NCBI GenBank assembly: GCA_964345225.1
Contig: CAYFQB010000017.1
Span: forward strand, 1-64,000
DNA length: 64,000 nt
Origin: CAYFQB01 sp964345225
GTDB taxonomy: Bacteria > Nitrospirota > Thermodesulfovibrionia > Thermodesulfovibrionales > UBA6898
Direction of reading: 5' to 3'
Shown here: in pieces, positions 18,659 through 26,434 of the stretch
Position numbering within the stretch: the first letter of the stretch is position 1
How the letters are laid out: each line of letters starts with the position of its first letter
Position numbers and translations under genes: made by a program
The notes under the pieces: generated by a model
What the model saw: only the letters and a program-made list of their open reading frames with translations
Databases searched by the model: none
What the model was told of the DNA's origin: nothing

Positions 18659-19425
18659 TTCACTAAACTCCCTATCCTGTTAAAACGAATCCATGTTTTT
18701 TTGCCATCCCAGGACCAGTATATAATAATTGCTTTTCCCTTTATCTGGTACACATCAACAAATCCCCAGAACCTGCTGTCATAACTCTGGTCCCTGTTGT
18801 CTCCCATAACAAAAACCTTACCTTCCGGTACGGTCAAAGGACCAAAATTATCCCTGCGGTCACTTATACGAGGCTTGGTAGAACTGTCAACATGCTGGAT
18901 ATAATCCTCAATCAGTTTTTTATCGTTAACAAAAACAGTCTTGTCCCTTGATTTAATTACATCACCTTCTACTGCTATTACCCTCTTTATAAAGTCTCTT
19001 TTGGGATCCTCTGGATACTTAAAGACTATTATATCACCTCTTTTTGGTTTTCTCAGACCAGGCATTCTGAAAAGATTGATATTTGTAAATGGTATATCAA
19101 CTGGGGTACCGAGTAAAAATTTATTTACAAGGATATGGTCTCCTATCACGAGAGTGGGTATCATAGAACCTGATGGAATTTTAAAAGCCTGAATTACAAA
19201 AGTCCTGATAACCATAGCGATTATAAAAGCGAGAATAATAGCCTCTATGGTTTCTCTTATGGTTGATTTCTTTTTTCGTTTTTTCATTTTAATTTCTGTA
19301 AACTGGCTACCCTTATAATACGATTTGTCTCTATGAACAATCAAGGAATGAGCATCAACTTCAATAGGGATATTTATCTGTAGTTTCCCTAATGGGGTCT
19401 TTATCGACACATTCAGTACGACCAT
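18655..19425 (-). CDS. lepB: signal peptidase I
   Basis: Removes signal peptides on the periplasmic side. The membrane anchor is at about 55-75. The Ser nucleophile is in PSGSMIPTL, the general-base Lys is in RDFIKRVIAVEGD, and the C-terminal box GDNRDQSYDSRFWG is intact. The frame is open for 256 residues, but the first 46 lie before the usual start region. An ATG at about 19290 (MKKRKKK) would give a standard-looking N-terminus. Neither start has a strong Shine-Dalgarno, so the 5' end is uncertain. Confidence 0.93.
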   Translation of the reverse strand: MVVLNVSIKTPLGKLQINIPIEVDAHSLIVHRDKSYYKGSQFTEIKMKKRKKKSTIRETIEAIILAFIIAMVIRTFVIQAFKIPSGSMIPTLVIGDHILVNKFLLGTPVDIPFTNINLFRMPGLRKPKRGDIIVFKYPEDPKRDFIKRVIAVEGDVIKSRDKTVFVNDKKLIEDYIQHVDSSTKPRISDRRDNFGPLTVPEGKVFVMGDNRDQSYDSRFWGFVDVYQIKGKAIIIYWSWDGKKTWIRFNRIGSLVK

Positions 19426-19469
19426 CTGGGTAGAGTCTTAACCTAAAAAATGCTTTTCATATAAAAAAA

Positions 19470-19727
19470 GCAGGTGTATGTGCAGAAAAAGTCTTTACCA
19501 TTTTATCCCGACTTTTCGGGGCACCACCTTTGTAAGTCCTCTCAATACCTGATCGCCTTCACGTTATCATATAAAAGGATTTGTATCAATAAGGTGATTT
19601 GTTCACCCCGTACAATGGTTTTATTGATACAGCTTAGTATATTCTCCGGTTTTTCAGAAATACATCTATAGGTTTTCAGATAACAACTTATTTTAAGGGG
19701 TAAAGGTTTTTCTGCATATATACCTGC
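19470..19727. mobile_element. 258-bp palindromic element with imperfect 30-bp terminal inverted repeats
   Basis: The ends are GCAGGTGTATGTGCAGAAAA (from 19470) and the complement of GCAGGTATATATGCAGAAAA (to 19727), each continuing into CTTTACC. Inside, GTATCAATAA (19583-19592) pairs with TTATTGATAC (19621-19630), and GGTGA (19593-19597) pairs with TCACC (19603-19607). There is no convincing ORF. It fills most of the 418-bp gap between lepB and the ROK gene. It could be a MITE-like element or a large structured RNA. Similar end sequence occurs near 54690-54710. Confidence 0.55.
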
Positions 19728-19829
19728 TTCAAACGTATTTTTTGGTTTAACAAGATTCCGAGATCGATTCGATGAACTACAGCAGGGAGTGGACAAGAGG
19801 TCTTTTAAATAACCAACATGGAGGATAAC

Positions 19830-19862
19830 CTCAAGAGAAATCCTTAAGGGATTTCTCTTGAG
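19830..19862 (-). other. perfect 14-bp hairpin spanning the 3' end of the ROK gene
   Basis: CTCAAGAGAAATCC (19830-19843) pairs with GGATTTCTCTTGAG (19849-19862). The stop codon (19844-19846) lies in the loop, so one arm encodes the last residues of the kinase. No U-tract follows, so it is not a clear Rho-independent terminator. It may protect the mRNA 3' end. Confidence 0.6.
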
Positions 19863-20779
19863 TATTCATTAAAGACAAGGCATGCAGCTCCAATAATCCC
19901 GGCTTCATCACCTAGCGAAGACGGGATAATCTTAACCGAGTCAAACAGGTTTTTAAAGGTCCTTCTCGATGTCTCTCTTATTGCCTCCTGAATGTATATA
20001 TTCCAGGCACCTATCAGACCACCTGAAAGTATTATTGCCTCCGGGCTCATTATATTGATTATATTTGCCAGTCCAACACCCAGGTGCCTACCGGCATCTC
20101 TCAAGATTTCTCTAGCAAGTGTATCACCATCAAGTGCAGAGTTGTATATGTCCTGTGGTGTAAGTTTGTAAAAGCTTCCCTTACAGCAATTTTTTAAAAG
20201 ACTATCCGACCCCTTTTCTAGCATTGCTAAAGCCTTGGCTATCATGGCCCTCGCAGATGCATAGTTCTCAAGACATCCTCTGTTCCCGCAGGGACATTTT
20301 TCTGCCTCAGAATTTATGCTCATATGCCCTATCTCAGACGATACATTAAGCAGTTTGCCATTATGCACAATGCCGCCACCTATCCCGGTACCGAGAGTCA
20401 GCAGAACAAAATTTTCAAAGCTTTTGCCAGCACCGCTTATTTTTTCTCCAAATGCTGCAACATTTGCATCATTTTCAACAATGACAGGGACATTGAATTT
20501 TCTTTCTACCTCTTTAACGATATCTATTCCCTCTAAGGCTTGCTGATTAGGAGAAACATAAACTCCTCTGATTTTTCTGTCTATCAACCCGGCCACTCCA
20601 AAACCTATCCCTATGATTTCGTTGTGAATAATCTCCTCTATTGACTCCAATACAGAATCAAAAAGCCTTTCAGACGAAGGCTTCTTTATTTTTCTGACAA
20701 TTTCACCCTCCTTGGATACAAGGGCAACTTTAATGTTTGTACCTCCAATGTCAATTCCTATGGCATAATTTTTCGTCAT
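19844..20779 (-). CDS. ROK-family sugar kinase (glucokinase-like)
   Basis: ATP-dependent hexose kinase of the ROK family. The ATP phosphate loop GIDIGGTNIKVALV opens the protein. ENDANVAAFGE holds the catalytic Asp, LGTGIGGGI the second phosphate motif, and GHMSINSEAEKCPCGNRGC the ROK zinc site (His plus CxCGxxGC). I start at ATG 20779 (MTKNYAIGI), giving 311 residues. An upstream TTG would add seven unlikely residues. Glucokinase is the best guess but N-acetyl sugar kinases share these motifs. It stands alone, followed by a hairpin. Confidence 0.9.
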   Translation of the reverse strand: MTKNYAIGIDIGGTNIKVALVSKEGEIVRKIKKPSSERLFDSVLESIEEIIHNEIIGIGFGVAGLIDRKIRGVYVSPNQQALEGIDIVKEVERKFNVPVIVENDANVAAFGEKISGAGKSFENFVLLTLGTGIGGGIVHNGKLLNVSSEIGHMSINSEAEKCPCGNRGCLENYASARAMIAKALAMLEKGSDSLLKNCCKGSFYKLTPQDIYNSALDGDTLAREILRDAGRHLGVGLANIINIMSPEAIILSGGLIGAWNIYIQEAIRETSRRTFKNLFDSVKIIPSSLGDEAGIIGAACLVFNEYSREIP

Positions 20780-20955
20780 ATTAATCTTAAACAAACACAA
20801 AATTAGTTTCTTAGAAAAACATCAATAAAATATTATAATATTTATCATAAAATATTATTTCAAGTAAAACCCTTTTAAAAAAACAGTGCTTTGAACCTCT
20901 CATCCTCTCCGTTTGATTCATTGGTCATTAGTCATTTGTCATTAAGTCATAAGAA

Positions 20956-21149
20956 AAGTAGGCAGTAGGCAGTAAGGAGTAAAAAGTAAGGAGTGAGGAG
21001 TAAGGAGCAGGGAATCAGGAAAAAAAGTAGGAAGTAAGCAGTAGGGAGTAGGCAGTAAAAAATAACGCCATGCGCCGAGCGCCTTGCGCCATGCGATGAG
21101 TAAACGGGCTTCGTTACCGTAACCGTTTAGTTCTCAAAGAGTAAGGAGT
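20956..21149 (+). repeat. composite intergenic repeat A
   Basis: About 100 bp of AGTAAGGAGT/AGTAGGCAGT units (20956-21060) run into a GC-rich block starting ACGCCATGCGCCGAGCGCC (21064). This is followed by GAGTAAACGGGCTTCG, TTACCGTAACCGTTTAG and TTCTCAAAGAGTAAGGAGTA. The same order recurs near 28.9-29.1, 49.0-49.4, 59.4-59.7 and 62.9-63.1 kb. Upstream, 20800-20955 holds only AT-rich sequence and CATTAGTCATTTGTCATT repeats. Confidence 0.85.
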
Positions 21150-21192
21150 ATTGTTTTCTTACCACCAGACTGGAGATGAAACGAATTTTTTA

Positions 21193-21232
21193 TTGACAAA
21201 TATATTCTAATATAATAATATTAGAATATATT
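21193..21232 (+). promoter_or_regulatory. arsR-selD promoter with ArsR-type operator
   Basis: TTGACA (21193-21198) is followed directly by a perfect inverted repeat with 15-bp arms. AATATATTCTAATAT (21199-21213) and ATATTAGAATATATT (21218-21232) are separated by AATA. A -10-like TAATAT (21216-21221) sits in its centre at 17-nt spacing. An operator that fills the space between -35 and -10 is what an autorepressing ArsR/SmtB protein would use, and the dyad resembles ArsR/SmtB sites. Confidence 0.75.
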
Positions 21233-21285
21233 TATATAAAATCGCTGAAATTGCTTGCTTTTCTACGGAGTAAAGGAGTTTTGAA

Positions 21286-21627
21286 TTGAGTTCACTTCAA
21301 CATAGAGCAGAACTTTTAAGGGTTTTGGCTCATCCTGTACGTTTACAGATACTTGAGGAACTTTTTAAAGGGGTAAAATGTGTAAGTGACTTCGAAGACT
21401 TTCTGGAAATAAGCCAGCCGAACATCTCTCAGCATCTTTCTTTATTGCGCCGATTTGGCATAATTGATTTTTATATGGACGGAAGATTGAGGTGCTATTT
21501 TCTTAAAGACCCAATAGTCCCTGATTTATTAAATTTGATAAAAAAGGATTACACCAAGGAACTGCCTGCACCTGCATGTTGTCCTGTAACAAAAAAAGGA
21601 GTATATCCAGGTAATAGAAATCATTAA
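21286..21627 (+). CDS. ArsR/SmtB-family transcriptional regulator
   Basis: A 113-residue winged-helix repressor. The HTH is at about 35-65 (SDFEDFLEISQPNISQHLSLL), with the usual LAHPVRLQILE before it. Cys31 lies at the start of the region where ArsR sensors bind metal (KCVSD). An ACCP motif near residue 99 adds two more Cys and could be a sensor site. The start is TTG with AAAGGAG 7 nt upstream. It is 45 nt before selD on the same strand and behind a strong dyad. It probably controls the selD-tauE transcript; the ligand is unknown. Confidence 0.88.
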   Translation: MSSLQHRAELLRVLAHPVRLQILEELFKGVKCVSDFEDFLEISQPNISQHLSLLRRFGIIDFYMDGRLRCYFLKDPIVPDLLNLIKKDYTKELPAPACCPVTKKGVYPGNRNH

Positions 21628-21672
21628 AATCCCTGCAGGCAGTCATAAAAAAATAAGGAAAGGAGGCGCTCA

Positions 21673-22719
21673 ATGGATATTAAATTAACAGAACTTGCAA
21701 GCTGTGCTGGTTGAGCTGCAAAATTCAGTCCGTCGGACCTGTCCCAGGTTCTGGGACAGCTGCCTGATATTACAGATCCAAATGTACTTGTAGGCACTTT
21801 GAACGCAGACGATGCCGGTGTATATAAGATTACTGATGATATTGCTGTAGTTTTTACAACGGATTTCTTCACACCAATAGTGGATGACCCTTATTGGTTC
21901 GGTGCCGTTGCTGCTGCAAATTCTCTTTCAGATATATACGCTATGGGAGGCAAGCCAGTGGCTGCATTGAATATTGCCCTATTCCCCGGTAAAGAAGACT
22001 TTTTCCAATCATTGAAGAGAATAATGCAGGGCGGTATCGATAAAATGTCCGAAGCAGGTGTATCTATTATCGGAGGACATACCATTAAGGATAACGAGCC
22101 GAAGTTCGGATTTGCCATTATTGGTCTTATACATCCCGACAAGATTTATGACAACTCAAAGGCAAAACCAGGTGATGCCTTGATACTGACTAAGAAAATA
22201 GGTACTGGAATTATCGCCACTGGACTGAAGGCAAAACTTTGTGATGAAGTAGTTATCAACGAGATGACAAACTCAATGGCAACATTAAATAAAAGGGCCA
22301 GCGAGATCATGGCTGAGGTTGGTATAAGCACTGCAACTGATATCACAGGATTTGGTCTTATCGGGCATCTATATGAAGTTGTATCATCAAGCAACTGTTA
22401 CGCTCGAATCTATTCGAATCGTGTTCCGTTCTTTAAAGAGGCCGTTAAGCTTGCCGATATGGTGGTAGTACCTGGTGGGACAGTAGATAACAGCAAGAAC
22501 TACAGTCCTTATGTCAGATGGGGAAAAGATGTGACCGATACTGAAAGAATATTGATGAACGACGCTCAGACTTCAGGCGGCCTGCTTATATTTGTACCTT
22601 CTGACAAAAAGGATAATCTGGTCGAAAAGTTGCAGAAAGAAAACATACTGGCCGCTCATCTTGGGGATGTTGCAGGTGAGCCTTTTGAAGACGGCAAGAG
22701 GATACATGTAGAGCGATAG
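21673..22719 (+). CDS. selD: selenophosphate synthetase, selenocysteine-containing
   Basis: Makes selenophosphate from selenide and ATP, for Sec-tRNA and selenouridine. ATG 21673 has GGAGG ahead of it. An in-frame TGA at 21712-21714 is codon 14 in the context CAG-U-AAK, exactly where SelD has its catalytic Cys/Sec, with the essential Lys at residue 17. Reading through gives 348 residues with the family motifs NADDAGVYK, TTDFFTPIVDDPYWFG, SDIYAMGG, GGHTIKD, DITGFGL and NDAQTSGG. A SECIS-like hairpin follows the TGA. The stop TAG abuts the tauE ATG. The apparent 5' truncation seen without Sec decoding is thus false. Confidence 0.95.
21712..21763 (+). promoter_or_regulatory. bacterial SECIS element with UGA(Sec) codon of selD
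   Basis: After TGA (21712-21714), CTGTCCCAG (21739-21747) and CTGGGACAG (21751-21759) form a perfect 9-bp stem with loop GTT. The loop is about 34 nt downstream of the UGA and starts with G, within the range for SelB-binding bacterial SECIS elements. Confidence 0.8.
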
Positions 22720-23499
22720 ATGCCAATTACATTTTATCTGTTTCTTTTATTAGTCGGTTCCTCGGTAGGTTTTCTGTCCGGACTGTTAGGCATCGGGGGC
22801 GGTATTATCATGTTTCCGATACTGTTCTATCTTCCGCCTGTTCTGGGTTTTGAAGGGATTGACGTAAAGAGCATTACTGGTCTGACTATGATACAGGGGT
22901 TTTTTGCATCTCTGTCTGCCATGCTCTTTTACAATAAACAGCGACTCGTCAACAAAACACTTGTCCTTACTCTCGGCCCCTCTCTTTTTCTTTCATCTCT
23001 AATTGGCGCATTGACATCAAAAATGATACCGGACAAACCATTGCTATTTATCTTTGCTCTTCTTGCCTTGATAGCTTCTGTAATGATGTTCCTTCCACGC
23101 AGCTATGCAAGGGACCATTTTACCGAGGATAGAGTCGATTTTAACAAGACAACAGCGATCATTATAGGTATATTCCTTGGGGTTTTTCTCGGAATGGTTG
23201 GACAGGGGGGTGCTTTTATTATTATTCCAATACTTCTTTATATATTGAAAATACCATTGAGAGTTGCCCTTGGCAGCATGCTTGCCATAGGACTCTTTTC
23301 TTCTACCGCAGGGCTGGCAGGTAAGATTGCAACCAGTCAGGTTCCTTTTTATATGGCAGTAACGCTTCTTATTGGTGCCGTTCCATCAGCACAATTAGGA
23401 GGCCTTGTTAGCAAAAAAACTAAAACACAATTCTTAAGATGGCTTCTGGCAGTAATTATAGCCGGTTCAGCAATAAAAATATGGTCTGATATTTTATAG
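22720..23499 (+). CDS. TauE/SafE-family membrane transporter
   Basis: A 259-residue inner-membrane protein with about eight hydrophobic helices and the duplicated glycine-rich motifs of the family: GLLGIGGGIIMFPIL near 23-37 and GMVGQGGAFIIIPIL near 150-164. Family members export or import sulfite, sulfoacetate or other oxyanions. The start codon immediately follows the selD stop, so the two are translationally linked. That context raises the possibility of a selenium or sulfur oxyanion role, which is inference only. Confidence 0.88.
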   Translation: MPITFYLFLLLVGSSVGFLSGLLGIGGGIIMFPILFYLPPVLGFEGIDVKSITGLTMIQGFFASLSAMLFYNKQRLVNKTLVLTLGPSLFLSSLIGALTSKMIPDKPLLFIFALLALIASVMMFLPRSYARDHFTEDRVDFNKTTAIIIGIFLGVFLGMVGQGGAFIIIPILLYILKIPLRVALGSMLAIGLFSSTAGLAGKIATSQVPFYMAVTLLIGAVPSAQLGGLVSKKTKTQFLRWLLAVIIAGSAIKIWSDIL

Positions 23500-23588
23500 C
23501 TTTAGAGGGTTTGATTAGTTTAAATGAACTATTTTAAAATGATTTATAAACATATAAAATATCAGCTGAAGGATTTTAGGATTGATTT

Positions 23589-24323
23589 ATGTTTAATCAG
23601 GAAGTAACTTTTTATGCAGCCTTTGTTTTTGGATTATTATCCTTTGCCTCGCCTTGCGTCCTGCCCCTTATCCCTTCTTATCTTTCATATATAACAGGAC
23701 TGTCTTTTGAAGACCTTACAGGGACAGAAGACAGAAAAAGGGTAAGGAAGATCACGGTTATCAACTCACTCTTCTTTATACTTGGATTCTCTTTTGTCTT
23801 TATCGTCTTAGGGGCATCTTCAAGTTTCCTCGGCAACATTCTATTTTACTATAAAGATGTTATTAGAATAGCAGGAGGGATATTAATCATAGTATTTGGA
23901 CTTTACATTTTAGGAATTATTAAAATCGGATTTCTTGCAAGGGAAAGAAAAGCACACATTGAAGAGAAACCCGTTGGTTATTTCGGCTCCTTTCTTGTAG
24001 GAGTAACCTTTGCTGCTGGATGGACACCCTGCATAGGTCCAATACTAGGAACTATCCTTCTATATGCCTCGCAGGCAGAATCCATGAATCATGGCATACT
24101 GCTTTTAACCGTATACTCACTTGGCCTTGGTATACCCTTTTTCCTGTCCTCACTTGCGCTTAACACATTCCTCTCACGCATAAGAACAATCCAGAGATAT
24201 ATGAGAATAATAAACATTATAAGTGGAATTCTTCTTATAACAGTAGGCCTACTTTTTATTACAAACTACTTCCAGGTACTTTCAGGCTATCTGAATAAAT
24301 GGGTTGATTACTCCGGGATATAG
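23589..24323 (+). CDS. ccdA: CcdA-type thiol-disulfide transmembrane reductase
   Basis: Moves reducing equivalents from cytoplasmic thioredoxin across the membrane, usually for cytochrome c maturation. The 244 residues have six helices. The two redox Cys are in FASPCVLPLIPSYLSY (about residue 24) and GWTPCIGPILGTIL (about residue 145), in the family's internal repeat. It follows tauE by 89 nt on the same strand and may be read with arsR-selD-tauE. There is no thioredoxin-like partner beside it. Confidence 0.9.
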   Translation: MFNQEVTFYAAFVFGLLSFASPCVLPLIPSYLSYITGLSFEDLTGTEDRKRVRKITVINSLFFILGFSFVFIVLGASSSFLGNILFYYKDVIRIAGGILIIVFGLYILGIIKIGFLARERKAHIEEKPVGYFGSFLVGVTFAAGWTPCIGPILGTILLYASQAESMNHGILLLTVYSLGLGIPFFLSSLALNTFLSRIRTIQRYMRIINIISGILLITVGLLFITNYFQVLSGYLNKWVDYSGI

Positions 24324-24422
24324 AATCGAATTGCATTTATGGAGCCCCTCGGCACTTAGTAGGCGGATAAAATACTTAAAAATTTATGGAGACCTGTCTG
24401 CCTCTCATATATTACCTCCCAC

Positions 24423-24451
24423 TTCACTTTTTGTACACAACAATTTATAAT
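24423..24451 (+). promoter_or_regulatory. putative sigma-70 promoter for the ftsEX cluster
   Basis: TTCACT (24423-24428), 17-nt spacer, TATAAT (24446-24451), 40 nt before the first gene of the cluster. The -10 is perfect; the -35 matches 4 of 6. Confidence 0.5.
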
Positions 24452-24490
24452 ACTTAAAAACATGTTACATAATATCAATGAAAACTGCTG

Positions 24491-24880
24491 ATGCTTGTCG
24501 GTTATAATACCAATATAACCTATAAGGGTGATATTTACCATATCCAGACAGAGGATTTTGGAATAAGAAATCCTGTAATAGTTACATTTCTCTATTTAAA
24601 AGGAACAATTTTATCCTCAAAAAAAATCAGTTATGCTCATATAGCATCCAGCCCGGTTTATAAAGAGAAAGTAAGAGAGCTTATGAAAGAACAGCACAAA
24701 ATCATGATAAGGGAGCTTATCTCAGGGGTATACACAGATGATAAAACCAGAGACCCTTCGGGTGAAAAAGATGAATTGCAACAGGGCGAAGAGTCACGGC
24801 AAGAGTCTGCAGCAAAAGCTCAGATTTCTAAAAGCCTCGATGACATACTTCTCGAGTATATAATAAAGAGGAAAGACTGA
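24491..24880 (+). CDS. conserved hypothetical protein upstream of ftsE
   Basis: A 129-residue soluble protein with no signal peptide. The N-terminal 50 residues are beta-rich (NTNITYKGDIYHIQTEDFG). The middle is a basic helix (KEKVRELMKEQHKIMIREL), then a polar Glu/Gln-rich linker and an amphipathic C-terminal helix. I recall similar proteins in Nitrospirota and deltaproteobacterial genomes but know no function. It lies 16 nt before ftsE and probably shares its transcript. The Shine-Dalgarno is weak. Confidence 0.7.
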   Translation: MLVGYNTNITYKGDIYHIQTEDFGIRNPVIVTFLYLKGTILSSKKISYAHIASSPVYKEKVRELMKEQHKIMIRELISGVYTDDKTRDPSGEKDELQQGEESRQESAAKAQISKSLDDILLEYIIKRKD

Positions 24881-24896
24881 TAGGAGCGTTATTAAA

Positions 24897-25559
24897 ATGA
24901 TACGGTTTAACAATGTAACCAAAGACTATGACAACCAGACTGCATTGAAGAACATAACTCTCTCTATTGATAAAGGTGAAATGGCTTTTATTACAGGCCC
25001 CAGCGGTTCTGGTAAAACTACTCTGCTTAAATTGATATACCTCGCTGAAACACCTGAAAATGGAAACATCTATATAGCAGGATGGGAAACGGATAAACTG
25101 GAAGAATCAAGCATACCATACCTCAGGCGCAATATAGGGGTCGTTTTCCAGGATTTCAGACTTCTTGAAAACAGAAGTGTATTCGAAAACATTGCACTTG
25201 CCCTCAGGATAAGAGGAGTAAGCGAGAAAAATGTAAAGGCAAAGGTTTATGATTCACTCAAAACAGTACACCTGCGGCACAAATCAGACAATTTTCCTAA
25301 AACTCTTTCAGGAGGAGAGCAACAGAGAGTAGTTATTGCAAGAGCTATAGTTGCCGACCCAACGGTATTGCTTGCTGACGAGCCCACAGGCAATCTCGAC
25401 CCGGATACGGCATCAGGGATCATGAGAACCTTTAAAAATATAAATGCAAAGGGTACAACAGTCCTTGTTGCTACCCATAACAGGAGCCTCTTTAGGAATA
25501 CGGGAAGAAGAGTATTCAGACTTGATACAGGCAGCCTTATCGGAGAGGAAATTGGATGA
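24897..25559 (+). CDS. ftsE: cell-division ABC transporter ATPase FtsE
   Basis: ATPase of the FtsEX complex, which drives peptidoglycan hydrolase activation at the septum. The 220 residues have Walker A GPSGSGKTT (about 36-44), the Q-loop VVFQDFRLL, the signature LSGGEQQR (about 138-145), Walker B VLLADEPTGNLDP and the His switch ATHNR. The 4-nt overlap with ftsX is typical. Confidence 0.95.
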   Translation: MIRFNNVTKDYDNQTALKNITLSIDKGEMAFITGPSGSGKTTLLKLIYLAETPENGNIYIAGWETDKLEESSIPYLRRNIGVVFQDFRLLENRSVFENIALALRIRGVSEKNVKAKVYDSLKTVHLRHKSDNFPKTLSGGEQQRVVIARAIVADPTVLLADEPTGNLDPDTASGIMRTFKNINAKGTTVLVATHNRSLFRNTGRRVFRLDTGSLIGEEIG

Positions 25560-26434
25560 TGAATGCACCCTATCCACTCAAACTTGCCTTTCAGAGCCTG
25601 TGCAGGGAAAAATGGATTTATCTATTATCAATACTCACCATTGCTTCAGGGCTTCTTATTATCAGCCTTGCTTTTTTTTCTGCATACAACCTTAATATTG
25701 CAACAAAAAAACTTCCTGAAAAATTCTCGATAATGTTATATCTCGATGAGAATATTCCAAAAGAAGATCTCAACGATGCGATAAACTCTCTTAAAAAGAA
25801 CCGTGCAGTTTATTCAATAAGATATATTTCAAAAAAAGAGGCAATGAAAGAATTGAAAACTACGCTCAAGAACTCTAGTTACATATTTGAGGGCCTTGAG
25901 GAAAATCCTCTGCCAGATACTATTGAGTTAAAACTTAGAAAAGAGCTTGTAGGGCCAGAAACTGCAAAAAAAATTGCTGCAGAAGCCCTTAAAATTAAGG
26001 GCATAAGTGAAGTTAATTACGGTGAAAAATACCTGACTACCATTCATTATTTAAAAGTCGGCCTTAATTCGGTGGGAATGACTTTGATACTAATCCTGTC
26101 AATCGGTATCATATTTGTCTGTTACAGTACTGTAAAAATACTCTTTTACAGGAAAAAGGAGGAAATCGAAACTTTCAAACTTCTCGGTGCAACAAAGAGT
26201 TTTATCAGTGCACCGTTTATTATCGAAGGTGCTATAATTGGGACAAGTGGCGGGATTCTAAGCTTAATTGCCATTATGGCATTCAATTACATTGTCGTTC
26301 TTAAATTAAGCTTTACAATTCCGATCTTTAAGTCAATACAGTTTCCAGCCGATCTTTTTCTTTTGCTTCCAATAGTCGGATTGTTCCTCGGAATTGCAGG
26401 CGCCATTATAGCTCTCGGAAGGTTAAAATATTAA
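25556..26434 (+). CDS. ftsX: cell-division permease FtsX
   Basis: The membrane half of FtsEX. The 292 residues have a first helix (about 20-44), an extracytoplasmic domain (about 45-165) and three helices toward the C-terminus (about 170-195, 220-245, 260-285), the FtsX topology. Within the soluble domain the sequences SIRYISKKEAM and FEGLEENPLPDTIELKL are typical. It overlaps ftsE by 4 nt and the next gene by 1 nt (TAATG). Confidence 0.94.
   Translation: MMNAPYPLKLAFQSLCREKWIYLLSILTIASGLLIISLAFFSAYNLNIATKKLPEKFSIMLYLDENIPKEDLNDAINSLKKNRAVYSIRYISKKEAMKELKTTLKNSSYIFEGLEENPLPDTIELKLRKELVGPETAKKIAAEALKIKGISEVNYGEKYLTTIHYLKVGLNSVGMTLILILSIGIIFVCYSTVKILFYRKKEEIETFKLLGATKSFISAPFIIEGAIIGTSGGILSLIAIMAFNYIVVLKLSFTIPIFKSIQFPADLFLLLPIVGLFLGIAGAIIALGRLKY

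Noticed and set aside
19426..19843. tRNA gene or small protein in the lepB-ROK gap
   Set aside because: No cloverleaf with a TTCRANY T-loop and CCA-like end could be built, and the frames have no ribosome site or protein pattern.
20956..21060. CRISPR array
   Set aside because: Units are about 7-14 nt, not separated by unique spacers of constant length, and no cas gene is near.
21799..22719. Short selD starting at TTG 21799, or a pseudogene with a nonsense TGA
   Set aside because: The upstream frame has a good ribosome site, the catalytic motif and a SECIS hairpin, so Sec decoding explains it better.
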